Source: Deltaproteobacteria bacterium
Lineage (GTDB): Bacteria > Desulfobacterota > Deferrisomatia > Deferrisomatales > BM512
DNA length: 64,000 nt
Direction of reading: 5' to 3'
Assembly: GCA_030591565.1 (NCBI GenBank)
Contig: JAUVAU010000004.1
Coordinates: 1-64,000, forward strand
Part shown: positions 19,658 to 28,285 of the stretch, piece by piece
Position numbering within the stretch: the first letter of the stretch is position 1
Layout: each line of letters starts with the position of its first letter
Notes under the pieces: model-generated
What the model was told of the DNA's origin: nothing
What the model saw: only the letters and a program-made list of their open reading frames with translations
The model's database searches: none
Position numbers and translations under genes: made by a program

Positions 19658-21501
19658 AGATGGTAACAGGACGTACAATTTGGGCGACCCTCGGGGCGAT
19701 TACACTGCTGGCCGTGGGGTGCGCCCCCCAGCTGGGGACCAACATAGAGACAAACATAGAGACAAACATAGCGACCGCTGCCTGGGTGGTGCGCGACCAG
19801 TTGGTGGAGCCCGCCAACATAGCGGCGGTCTGCGATGAGGCGAGGTCTGCCGGGCTGGACCGGCTGGTGGTTCAGGTCAGGGGACGGGGCGACGCCTATT
19901 ACGAGACTGAGCTTGCGCCGCGCGCACAATCGCTGGTGGAGGCCAACGCCACCTTCGATCCCCTGAAGAAGGTCCTCTCCTCATGCTATTCCCAGGACCT
20001 TCTGGCGTGGCTAAACGTCTACTATATCTGGGGCGGCGAGGAGTCCCCCCCCGACCCCCGCCATCTCGCCAACACCAACCCGGAGTGGATCATCCATGAC
20101 GCCGACGGGGTGCAGGTCAGCGAGTACTCCATGGAGCAGCGGGCCAAGGGATGGATCGAGGGGCTTTACGCCGATCCCGCCTCAACCGGCTACCGCAAAA
20201 AAATGGCAGCGCTGGTGGGGCAATTGGCCGCCGACTACCCGGTCGAGGGCATTCATCTGGACTTTGTGCGCTACCCCGGCCCCGCCTACGGACAGGGGGG
20301 GTTGCTGGGTATCCGCTTCACCAATCGCTACGGACTCGATCCCCGCTGGCTGCCCGCGGGTTTTGGCACCCTGGATGTGCGCGCCTGGATCATGGGAGAG
20401 ATGGGGCCGGATGAGGCCTTTGTCACCAGCGCAAAACTTATTTGGGCGTCGATGAGATCCGAGCAGGTGACCAAGATGGTGGCCGGGATAAGGGAAACGC
20501 TGGACAGCACGAGGCAAGGGGTGGAGCTATCCGCAGCCATCTTCCCCGACAGCGCTGCCGCCTTCATCGAGAAGGGGCAGGATTGGGTAGGCTGGGTGGA
20601 GAAGGGGCTTGTCGACGCCCTGTACCCGATGGCCTATTTCGGCACCCCCGAGAGGGTGTCGGCTCAACTCCAACACGTCTGCGCCACGGCGAAGGGGATC
20701 AACCCGGAGCTGAAACTCTGGGCGGGGCTTGGGGCCTACATCAAGGAAGCCGATCAGATCGGGGTTGAGGCCGACGCGGCCAGGCAGCTTGGCTATGATG
20801 GGATATGTCTCTTCGACGCGGGAACCATAAGGGCTAAAAACGGCGGCATGGGGAGCTATACACAGCAGATCGAGGGCGAGAGAAACGGCGCAGCAGCCAA
20901 GGCGCATGCGTTCAATGGCGACCGCTATAATGGCGACAACCTCGCCTATGGTTTCTTGCGGGTCGCCGGAGATGGGTTTGAGCTTCCAAATGATTGGCCC
21001 CAACGGCTGGAGCAGCGACGCGCGGAGTTCAGGGCTGCCCTGGGTAAGGAGGTGCCGAAGGTGCTGGGGGGGCTTGAAGCCCTTGGCGTTGAGGTGCCCC
21101 CGTGGCGTGAGCTGAGCGGTGTCTTCCGTTACGTCCACCCAATGGACCCGGAGGAGCGCAAAACCGAGCAGTTTGAGCTTTGTACCGAGGCCCGTGACCG
21201 GATTGTCTCCGGCGAAGATGTGGCGCTGGTCGCCTTGGAGATGAGTCAGGGCGGCACGAAGAGCCTTGGCGGATGGCTTGGGCGCAAGTATCTTGGGGGT
21301 TACGGTCCGATGGATGACGCTTTGGAGGGGTTGGCCGCCGGCGGGGTATCGCAGGTTGTGGAGGTCTCCAACGGCTGCTGGGTTTACGTGGTGGAAAAAG
21401 CCGGTGGGCGCGAACGGGTTGATTACAATGACGCACCCTGGCAGGTCAGGCGACGACTCTTCAGGGGCGAATTGTCCAAAGAGTTTAAAAAGCGGATGTG
21501 A
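19654..21501 (+). CDS. Lipoprotein with GHL10/DUF187-like glycosidase domain and C-terminal parvulin (PpiC-like) domain
   Basis: Lipobox-like LLAVGC; RDQLVEPANIAAVCDEARSAGLDRLVVQVRGRGDAYY...LLAWLNVYYIW...GIHLDFVRYP; C-term A.dRIVSGEDVALVALEMSQGGTKSLGGWLGR...MDDALEGLAAGGVSQVVEVSNGCWVYVVEK. Confidence 0.8.
   Translation: MKMVTGRTIWATLGAITLLAVGCAPQLGTNIETNIETNIATAAWVVRDQLVEPANIAAVCDEARSAGLDRLVVQVRGRGDAYYETELAPRAQSLVEANATFDPLKKVLSSCYSQDLLAWLNVYYIWGGEESPPDPRHLANTNPEWIIHDADGVQVSEYSMEQRAKGWIEGLYADPASTGYRKKMAALVGQLAADYPVEGIHLDFVRYPGPAYGQGGLLGIRFTNRYGLDPRWLPAGFGTLDVRAWIMGEMGPDEAFVTSAKLIWASMRSEQVTKMVAGIRETLDSTRQGVELSAAIFPDSAAAFIEKGQDWVGWVEKGLVDALYPMAYFGTPERVSAQLQHVCATAKGINPELKLWAGLGAYIKEADQIGVEADAARQLGYDGICLFDAGTIRAKNGGMGSYTQQIEGERNGAAAKAHAFNGDRYNGDNLAYGFLRVAGDGFELPNDWPQRLEQRRAEFRAALGKEVPKVLGGLEALGVEVPPWRELSGVFRYVHPMDPEERKTEQFELCTEARDRIVSGEDVALVALEMSQGGTKSLGGWLGRKYLGGYGPMDDALEGLAAGGVSQVVEVSNGCWVYVVEKAGGRERVDYNDAPWQVRRRLFRGELSKEFKKRM
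19741..19776 (+). repeat. 12-bp tandem repeat (x3) within lipoprotein tether
   Basis: aacatagagaca aacatagagaca aacatagcgacc encoding NIETNIETNIAT. Confidence 0.8.
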
Positions 21502-21522
21502 CCGGCATGCGAGGCTGGAACT

Positions 21523-22443
21523 TTGATGGAAGCTGAAAAAATACAATTTCCCCCAAGAATAGCCAAGGGCGACAAGGTCGCGCTCATTACTCCCGCCGGG
21601 CCGGTGGAGAGGGAGCGGCTGGAGTGGGCGAGGGACTTTTTGACCGCGAGGGGGCTTGAAGTCTCCCTGCGCCCGGATGCCCATTCCCGTGTCGAGTACC
21701 TCGCCGGCTCCGATCATCGAAGACTCGAAGAGTTGAGGGGTGTCCTTTACGATCCCGGGATAAAGGCGATCTTTTGCGCACGTGGCGGGTATGGCGTGCA
21801 GCGGATACTGCAACTGCTCGACCTCTCAGAGCCGCCCCCGCCAAAGGCAGTGGTCGGCTTTAGCGACAACACTGCGCTCCTTTCCTACCTGAACCGTAAG
21901 CTGGGGTGGGCGGTGCTGCATGGACCGCACCCGGAGCCGGAGAGTGAGAACACCTTCGGAGAGGTGCTCTCATTGCTCGGTCTTGAGGGCGAGCCGGTCA
22001 GGCAAAAGTTCGCGGGATTGCGTACCATCAACCCCGGCCCGGTGGTGACCGCGCCCGTCACCGGCGGCTGCCTGTCGATCATCTCTTCGGGGATAGGCAC
22101 CCCCCACGGCGTGGATGCGCGTGGATGCATCCTCTTCATCGAGGATGTCAACGAGCCGGTGTACAAGGTGGACAGGCTGTTGCATCATTTGAAATGGGCT
22201 GGCGTTTTGGATAGCGTTTCCGCGCTGCTGATAGGGAAGCCGGAATCATTCCTGCCCGGAGACACTGACCCGGAACCGCTGAACGCGATGCTCAAGACCT
22301 TCGCCGCCGAGCTTGACGTGCCGGTGGTCACCGGCATGCCCTGCGGCCATGTGGAAGCGCACAGGCCACTTCCCTTCGGCCCCCTTGCCAGACTGGACCC
22401 CGATGGTGGGACGCTGGAGTTCATCGAGGACTTCACCAAATGA
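21523..22443 (+). CDS. ldcA: LD-carboxypeptidase (S66 family)
   Basis: IAKGDKVALITPAGPV, AIFCARGGYGVQRIL, VVGFSDNTALL, GCLSIISSGIGTP. Confidence 0.9.
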   Translation: MMEAEKIQFPPRIAKGDKVALITPAGPVERERLEWARDFLTARGLEVSLRPDAHSRVEYLAGSDHRRLEELRGVLYDPGIKAIFCARGGYGVQRILQLLDLSEPPPPKAVVGFSDNTALLSYLNRKLGWAVLHGPHPEPESENTFGEVLSLLGLEGEPVRQKFAGLRTINPGPVVTAPVTGGCLSIISSGIGTPHGVDARGCILFIEDVNEPVYKVDRLLHHLKWAGVLDSVSALLIGKPESFLPGDTDPEPLNAMLKTFAAELDVPVVTGMPCGHVEAHRPLPFGPLARLDPDGGTLEFIEDFTK

Positions 22444-22465
22444 CCCAAGTCACAGGGGTAGGGCG

Positions 22466-23437
22466 ATGAAAGTGGGTCGCTTGATGACGGTGGGCTTTGA
22501 GGGCACGAGATTGCCGCCGGAACTAATTGCCTTTGCTGATGAGTTCGGTTTGGGTGGGATAATCCTCTTCAAACGCAACTGCCACAAAGCACAGCATGTT
22601 GTTGAGATGCTCTCGTTTATGCGAGAACGTTTAAAAGACGCCGCTGGTGGTCGCCCTCCCCTGGTCATGGTGGATCAGGAGGGGGGCAGGGTGGAGAGGC
22701 TATATGATGATGGTGTACCTCGCCTTCCGTCCGCCCGTGAGATGTCAGAGTTTGATAGCGACGGTTTGTCCCAGTTGGCAGAATCCCAGTCGGTAGCGCT
22801 TCGGCATCTGGGGATTGATGTGAACCTCGCCCCGGTGTGCGATGTGGTCAGACCCGGCGAGAGCGGCGTCATCGGCGACCGCTCCTTTGGCGAGGATGCA
22901 AAGCGGGCCAGTTATGGAGCCTCGACATTTTATAAAGGGATGCGCGAGGGCGGCATAAGGGGCTGCGCCAAACACTACCCCGGCCACGGCGCTTCAGTAA
23001 TTGACACCCATCTGGCTGCGGGAACAGTCAACTTGAGCGAAGGGGAGCTTCGCCGCGTCGATTTACCTCCTTTTGAAGCTCTTGTACGAGAGCGGGTCGA
23101 GTTCGTCATGGCGGCGCACCTGGGCTACCCGGAAGTCGATCCCCTCCCTGCCTTCCTCTCACGCAAATGGCTCGTTGATATTTTGCGCGATGAGTTGGGT
23201 TTTCGCGGCGCGGTAATAAGCGATGATATGGAGATGGCGGCGGCGTCCGGCGAACGCGACGCACCCCATACGGCGTTGGCCGCAATTGAGGCGGGATGCG
23301 ACATGCTAGTGTATGGAAGAATGATTAAACCTCGGCTGGATATATTCGAGGTGGCTCGCCACCTGAGCCGGAACCTTTCGCGTGAACGTTATGCAGAGGC
23401 GACCGGCAGGCTCGCCGCCCTTGGACCTTCCCGATGA
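22466..23437 (+). CDS. nagZ: Beta-N-acetylhexosaminidase (GH3)
   Basis: GGIILFKRN, VMVDQEGGRVERL, LAPVCDV, GCAKHYPGHGASVIDTH, VISDDMEMAAA. Confidence 0.93.
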   Translation: MKVGRLMTVGFEGTRLPPELIAFADEFGLGGIILFKRNCHKAQHVVEMLSFMRERLKDAAGGRPPLVMVDQEGGRVERLYDDGVPRLPSAREMSEFDSDGLSQLAESQSVALRHLGIDVNLAPVCDVVRPGESGVIGDRSFGEDAKRASYGASTFYKGMREGGIRGCAKHYPGHGASVIDTHLAAGTVNLSEGELRRVDLPPFEALVRERVEFVMAAHLGYPEVDPLPAFLSRKWLVDILRDELGFRGAVISDDMEMAAASGERDAPHTALAAIEAGCDMLVYGRMIKPRLDIFEVARHLSRNLSRERYAEATGRLAALGPSR

Positions 23438-24423
23438 AGACTCCAACCCCCGAAAAAGTTGCTGACCTGCTGGGCCTTGGTGGGGTTACCTCCGTTGAGC
23501 CCCTGGCCGGTGACGGCTCTGCGCGTGTTTATTACAGGGTGAGGACAGGGGGGAGGTCCTATGTCCTCCTGATCGGCCCAAATCGCGCCGAGAACGACGC
23601 ATGGCTGCGCATCCGGGCTCATCTTGAGCGGGGTGGAGTGCGCGTCCCGGCCCTTGTGGGCATTTCCACGGAGGAGGGGTGGATTCTGATGGAGGATATG
23701 GGAGGTGAGTGCCTTCTTGATCTGCTCCTGACGGCTGGCGACGATGAAGCGCGGCGCACCCTTTACAGGCCGGTGCTGGAAACGTTGGCGAAGATGCAGC
23801 TCGGTTGTACGGAAGGGTTTACCCTCGCCACCGGCTTTGGCGAGCGAAGCTACGACAAGCAGATCATGATCCTGGATGAGGGGGTATATTTCATCGAGGA
23901 GGTTGCGCGGGGCCGACTGGGGATCGAGGTGGAGCTCCCCCAACTTATAAATGAGCTGGAGGCGATGGCCGAGGTGGCTGCCGGGGCTGCGACCGGATAC
24001 TTCCTGCACAGGGATTTCCAGAGCCGCAACCTCCTGCGCACGGTTGAGGGAGAGTGGGCGGTGATAGACTTTCAGGGGGCGCTGCCCGGACCCTTGGCTT
24101 ATGACGCCGCCGCGCTTATCCTTGACCCTTACCCGGCGAACTCAAAACAGCTCAGGGCGGCGCTTTTTGGTGATTATCTCAACCTCCTGGGCGAGAGGGG
24201 TGACGAGGTTCGACAGAGCTGGGGCGTGGTTGGCTCTTTTCGGTTGATGCAGGCGCTCGGGGCCTTTGCCAAACTCGGCGGGCGCATGGGCAAGGCTGGA
24301 TTTTTGGAGCATGTACCGACGGCGCTGGAGTCGTTGGAAGGGCAGCTGGCGCTGGCTGGAGTGCCCGAAGTTCCGACGCTTAAAAAGCTCGTCTCCAGTT
24401 GCAGGCGGTTGTGGAAAAGTTGA
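23434..24423 (+). CDS. Aminoglycoside-phosphotransferase-fold sugar kinase (AmgK-like candidate)
   Basis: GDGSARVYYRV, WILMEDMGG, FLHRDFQSRNLL, WAVIDFQGALPGPLAYDAAALI; context of PG salvage genes. Confidence 0.8.
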   Translation: MKTPTPEKVADLLGLGGVTSVEPLAGDGSARVYYRVRTGGRSYVLLIGPNRAENDAWLRIRAHLERGGVRVPALVGISTEEGWILMEDMGGECLLDLLLTAGDDEARRTLYRPVLETLAKMQLGCTEGFTLATGFGERSYDKQIMILDEGVYFIEEVARGRLGIEVELPQLINELEAMAEVAAGAATGYFLHRDFQSRNLLRTVEGEWAVIDFQGALPGPLAYDAAALILDPYPANSKQLRAALFGDYLNLLGERGDEVRQSWGVVGSFRLMQALGAFAKLGGRMGKAGFLEHVPTALESLEGQLALAGVPEVPTLKKLVSSCRRLWKS

Positions 24424-24446
24424 ATATTTAAGAGTAAGGTTAGACC

Positions 24447-24597
24447 CAGCCTGACTGGTCGTTGACAAGCACTGAATTTTATTTGAGAACGAGGAAGGAT
24501 ATAAAAAATGACCGGAGGAATACTCAGCGTATTTCGAGGATCATTTTTTAGCCTGACGAAGTAAATCGGAGAAAAGGCAGGGTTTGTCAGCGATCTG
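24447..24597. repeat. R2 structured intergenic repeat, copy A
   Basis: Near-identical to 35085-35235; inverted relative to copies at 42353 and 46036; central hairpin AAAAAATGACCGGAGGAATAC...GTATTTCGAGGATCATTTTTT. Confidence 0.9.
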
Positions 24598-24636
24598 AGA
24601 GTTGCACTCCCGAAAAATTCCAGAGGAGAAGTTAAA

Positions 24637-24828
24637 ATGTGCGAATCCAACGCCTTCCTGAAAAGAGGCGATGAGGAAGAATTGTTGCTGGCCGAAGTGG
24701 CCCTGATTGAGCCCATGGAGGGCGGTTACGTGCTCAGGGGGCTGTTTGGCGAAGAGGTCGAGGTGGCCGGAGAGCTGAAGGTGATCGACCTTCTCAAGCA
24801 CAAGATAATCTTCGAGCCAAATGGCTAA
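24637..24828 (+). CDS. CooT family (nickel-binding-like) small protein
   Basis: 63 aa MCESNAFLKRGDEEELLLAEVALIEPMEGGYVLRGLFGEEVEVAGELKVIDLLKHKIIFE matches CooT family pattern. Confidence 0.75.
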   Translation: MCESNAFLKRGDEEELLLAEVALIEPMEGGYVLRGLFGEEVEVAGELKVIDLLKHKIIFEPNG

Positions 24829-25447
24829 AGGGCGACTGCCCTCTGCGCTCATTGCCATAGCCGATTGCGATCGGTTGGGCGCTGCGCTGCCCGGTAAGGT
24901 TGCGCTGGCGTATGGCGCAGGGGTCGAGTGTGTCCTGCTGCGAGGCCCTTCGCTGACCGTCTCAAAGTACAAATCAGTCGCGACAGAGGTTGTGGAAAGC
25001 TGTCCGGGATTATCCCTCATTATCCACTCCTATCGGGAGGTAGCCGCAGGTTTGAGCTGTTATGGGGTGCATATGCCCTCCCATCGGCTTGGGGAGCTTG
25101 CCCGTGTGAGCGAGGGGTTATTAAGGGGCGGCTCCTGCCACGACGGTGAAGAGCTTGAGCGAGCCGCCAAGGCGGGTGCCGATTACGTTTTCCTGAGTCC
25201 TGTCTTTCCTCCTACCTCCAAGCCCCACGGGGGGCCGACCCTTGGCTGGAGCGGTTTTTCAAGTCTGGCAAAAGGATGTGGGTTGAAGGTCTATGCGCTG
25301 GGTGGAATGGGAATCGAGAAGGTTGCAGACGCGGCTGCCAACGGCGCGGCGGGCGTCGCGGTGCTGGGAGATATCTTCGATGCGGATGATGTGTCCCGGC
25401 GGGCTGCGCGCTGGGTTAAGGCAATGAACGAATTGAACTGGGAATGA
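24821..25447 (+). CDS. thiE: Thiamine-phosphate synthase/TenI-like protein
   Basis: GVHMPSH, SCHDGEELERAAKAGADYVFLSPVFPPTSKPHGGPTLGW, YALGGMG. Confidence 0.78.
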   Translation: MAKGRLPSALIAIADCDRLGAALPGKVALAYGAGVECVLLRGPSLTVSKYKSVATEVVESCPGLSLIIHSYREVAAGLSCYGVHMPSHRLGELARVSEGLLRGGSCHDGEELERAAKAGADYVFLSPVFPPTSKPHGGPTLGWSGFSSLAKGCGLKVYALGGMGIEKVADAAANGAAGVAVLGDIFDADDVSRRAARWVKAMNELNWE

Positions 25448-26832
25448 TAAAGATGATTGAATTGCACACAGCAGCTACACCGCCAAGGGTTCTCACCATA
25501 GCCGGCTCCGATTCCGGCGGCGGCGCGGGAATTCAGGCTGATCTAAAAACCGCAGCGGTGTTGGGTTGCCACGGATCTTCGGCGATCACAGCGATAACCG
25601 CCCAAAACTCCACGGGAGTCAGCGGTATCTACCCGACGGAACCCGCCGGGGTCGTCGCCCAGATTGACGCGGTGCTCTCCGACATCGGGGCCGACGCGGT
25701 GAAAACAGGGATGCTCTTTTCCGCTGATATTATTACCGCAGTGGCAGCCAGCCTGACCCGCCACGGCGTCTCCACGCTGGTTGTCGATCCTGTGATGATC
25801 GCCAAGGGCGGCGCGAAGCTCTTGCAGGATGACGCCGTAGAGGCTTTGAAGTCAAAGCTGTTGCCCCTTGCCACCCTCGTCACTCCCAACCTGCCCGAGG
25901 CCGAGGCGTTGACCGGTATAGCCCCCGACACCGCTGAAAAGAGGTTGGAAGTTTGTCGCGCCATAATTGAACTGGGGGCGGGAGCGGTCCTACTAAAAGG
26001 GGGACACGGGGAAGGCGAGGAGCTGGAAGACCTCTTCATGGATGGGGAGGGCAAGGTAAAAGTATTCAAATCCCAACGCTTCGATACCAGGAACACCCAC
26101 GGAACCGGCTGTACTCTTGCGGCGGCTACAACCGCTTACCTGGCAAAGGGCGAGACTATGGCCGACGCGGTCGCCCTGGGCCATTCCTTCGTCAATCGGG
26201 CTATCCGCTACGGCTACTCTCTTGGAGAGGGACATGGACCAACCAACCCCTATGTCGCTGCTTTGACCGGCGGAGAGCGTGGAGTGTTGGAGCGGCTCGC
26301 CAGCGCCTGGGAGATACTTGAAGAGGCAAACCCCTACGGCCTGATACCGGAAGTCCAGTCCAATCTGGCCGAAGCCCTTGCCTCCGCCGCCGGTTTCACC
26401 GACGTCGCGGCCTTTACCGGCAGGATAATCAAGGCGGGCAAGAGGATCAGGCGGGTTGACGGGCCATCATTCGGGGCCAGCAGGCACATGGCCAAGATAC
26501 TCATGGCATCGGCCAGAGCGGCAAGCCCCTTCCGTGCGGTGATGAACATCCGCTATGGTGCTGATGTTTTGGAGGCGTGCGCCAGGTTGGGGCTCAGCGT
26601 GGAAGGGTTCGACCGCAACGATGAACCGCCGGAGGTCAAGGCCGCCGAGGGCTCGACCCTTGAGTGGGGCACCGCTATGGTGCTTGAGTCCAAGGGTTAT
26701 GCCCCCGACGCCATCTTTGACGAGGGCGACGTGGGCAAGGAGCCGATGATAAGGATTTTCGGCATGGACGCTATTGATGTGGCCAACAGAGTAGTCGCGC
26801 TGTGGCGCATCCTTGAGGAGAAGAAGAATTGA
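25444..26832 (+). CDS. thiD: Bifunctional HMP kinase/HMP-P kinase (ThiD) with C-terminal ThiN domain
   Basis: VLTIAGSDSGGGAGIQADLKTA, DPVMIAKGG, TRNTHGTGCTLAAA; ~170 aa ThiN-like extension after position ~270. Confidence 0.9.
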   Translation: MIKMIELHTAATPPRVLTIAGSDSGGGAGIQADLKTAAVLGCHGSSAITAITAQNSTGVSGIYPTEPAGVVAQIDAVLSDIGADAVKTGMLFSADIITAVAASLTRHGVSTLVVDPVMIAKGGAKLLQDDAVEALKSKLLPLATLVTPNLPEAEALTGIAPDTAEKRLEVCRAIIELGAGAVLLKGGHGEGEELEDLFMDGEGKVKVFKSQRFDTRNTHGTGCTLAAATTAYLAKGETMADAVALGHSFVNRAIRYGYSLGEGHGPTNPYVAALTGGERGVLERLASAWEILEEANPYGLIPEVQSNLAEALASAAGFTDVAAFTGRIIKAGKRIRRVDGPSFGASRHMAKILMASARAASPFRAVMNIRYGADVLEACARLGLSVEGFDRNDEPPEVKAAEGSTLEWGTAMVLESKGYAPDAIFDEGDVGKEPMIRIFGMDAIDVANRVVALWRILEEKKN

Positions 26833-28166
26833 CTTTTATAGATCAGCTAAAGGGTGGATCGATCCCCGATCCGGTTGCGGCCGCGGCCAGGGCGGAAGGG
26901 GTCGACCCCTCCCATCTTGCCGAACTGGTAAAAGAGGGCAGGGCGATAGTCTGCCTGAACAAGGTGAGAAAAGGTTGCAAGCCCCTGGCGATAGGCGAAG
27001 GGCTGCGGACCAAGGTCAACGCCAACATCGGTACCAGTCGCGACCGCAACGACCCGGCTGAAGAGATCGTCAAGCTCAAGGCGGCGCTCGATGCGGGGGC
27101 CGATACCATGATGGACCTCTCCACCGGCGGCGACCTTGCTGAAATCCGCCGAGCCATAATGGCCCAGTGCCCGGTCCCCATCGGCACCGTTCCCATCTAC
27201 CAAGCTATCGCTGACACCACCGGTCCTGCGGGCAAGGATATGTTCGAGCTTGACGCTGAGACGATCTTCAAGGTGATCGAGCAGCAGGCGCGTGAAGGCG
27301 TGGACTTCATGACGGTGCACTGCGGCATAACTCAAAATGGCGTGGAGATGCTCGAATCCCAGCGCCGCGTCCTGGGTGTGGTCAGCCGTGGCGGCTCCTT
27401 CACCGTCGCCTGGATGCGCAAGCATGGGCAGGAAAACCCCCTCTACGCACAATATGACCGCCTCATCGAGATATGCCGTGAGTATGAAGTGGTCCTGAGC
27501 CTTGGTGACGGGTTCCGTCCGGGAGCGGGGGCCGACGCCACCGACAGGGGCCAGATACATGAGCTGATGACCCTTGGCGATCTGACTCTGCGTGCAAGAG
27601 AAGCCGGAGTCCAGGTGATGGTAGAGGGCCCCGGCCATGTCCCAATGGACCAGATCGAAGCCAATATGCTCTTGCAAAAGCGGCTTTGCCACAACGCTCC
27701 CTTCTACGTGTTGGGGCCGCTGGTGACCGACGTCGCCCCCGGCTACGATCACATTACCTCCGCCATTGGCGGAGCGATGGCTGCACGCGCAGGAGCCGAC
27801 ATCCTCTGCTATGTCACCCCCGCCGAGCACCTTGGCCTGCCCGACGCCAAGGATGTGCGTGAGGGCGTCATAGCCTCGCGGATAGCGGCCCACGCCGCCG
27901 ATGTCGCCAACGGTGTGCCGGGTGCGGCCGAGTGGGACCTGAAGATGTCCAGAGCCAGGGCGGCGCTGGACTGGGAGGGGCAGATAGCGCTGTCAATGGA
28001 CCCGGTGAGGGCCAGAGAACTTCGCTCTCGCGCAATGCCTGAAAATGAGGATGTCTGTACGATGTGCGGAGAGTTTTGCGCGGTTAAGGTCTACAACGAA
28101 GGGTGCTCCCACGAGGTGAAAAGCCCCGGATATCCTCCGATTGACGTTGTCAGGGGCGAAAAATGA
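26829..28166 (+). CDS. thiC: Phosphomethylpyrimidine synthase
   Basis: KVNANIGTSRDRND, DAGADTMMDLSTGGDLAEIRRAI, EGPGHVPMDQIEANM, C-terminal CTMCGEFCAVK. Confidence 0.96.
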   Translation: MTFIDQLKGGSIPDPVAAAARAEGVDPSHLAELVKEGRAIVCLNKVRKGCKPLAIGEGLRTKVNANIGTSRDRNDPAEEIVKLKAALDAGADTMMDLSTGGDLAEIRRAIMAQCPVPIGTVPIYQAIADTTGPAGKDMFELDAETIFKVIEQQAREGVDFMTVHCGITQNGVEMLESQRRVLGVVSRGGSFTVAWMRKHGQENPLYAQYDRLIEICREYEVVLSLGDGFRPGAGADATDRGQIHELMTLGDLTLRAREAGVQVMVEGPGHVPMDQIEANMLLQKRLCHNAPFYVLGPLVTDVAPGYDHITSAIGGAMAARAGADILCYVTPAEHLGLPDAKDVREGVIASRIAAHAADVANGVPGAAEWDLKMSRARAALDWEGQIALSMDPVRARELRSRAMPENEDVCTMCGEFCAVKVYNEGCSHEVKSPGYPPIDVVRGEK

Positions 28167-28284
28167 TCCTCGAAATACTTATAGGTATGCCTGCGGTCAT
28201 TTTTCTTCCCTTCCTCGTTCTCGAAGGATCTTCGGGGCTTCCGGTTTAGCGTTGTTCCCTGATCCGGGGCTTTTCGACGAAACT
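28119..28284. repeat. R2 family repeat, copy E, overlapping the 3' end of thiC
   Basis: AGCCCCGGATATCCTCCGATTGACGTTGTCAGGGGCGAAAAATGATCCTCGAAATAC...GGTCATTTTTC matches 61990-62085; outer stem GCCCCG/CGGGGC. Confidence 0.85.
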
Positions 28285-28285
28285 T

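Noticed and set aside
24424-24636. Possible TPP riboswitch upstream of the thiamine genes
   Set aside because: No convincing CUGAGA/ACCUGAUCUGG core pairs; the leader is occupied by repeat R2 copy A. A covariance scan would settle it.
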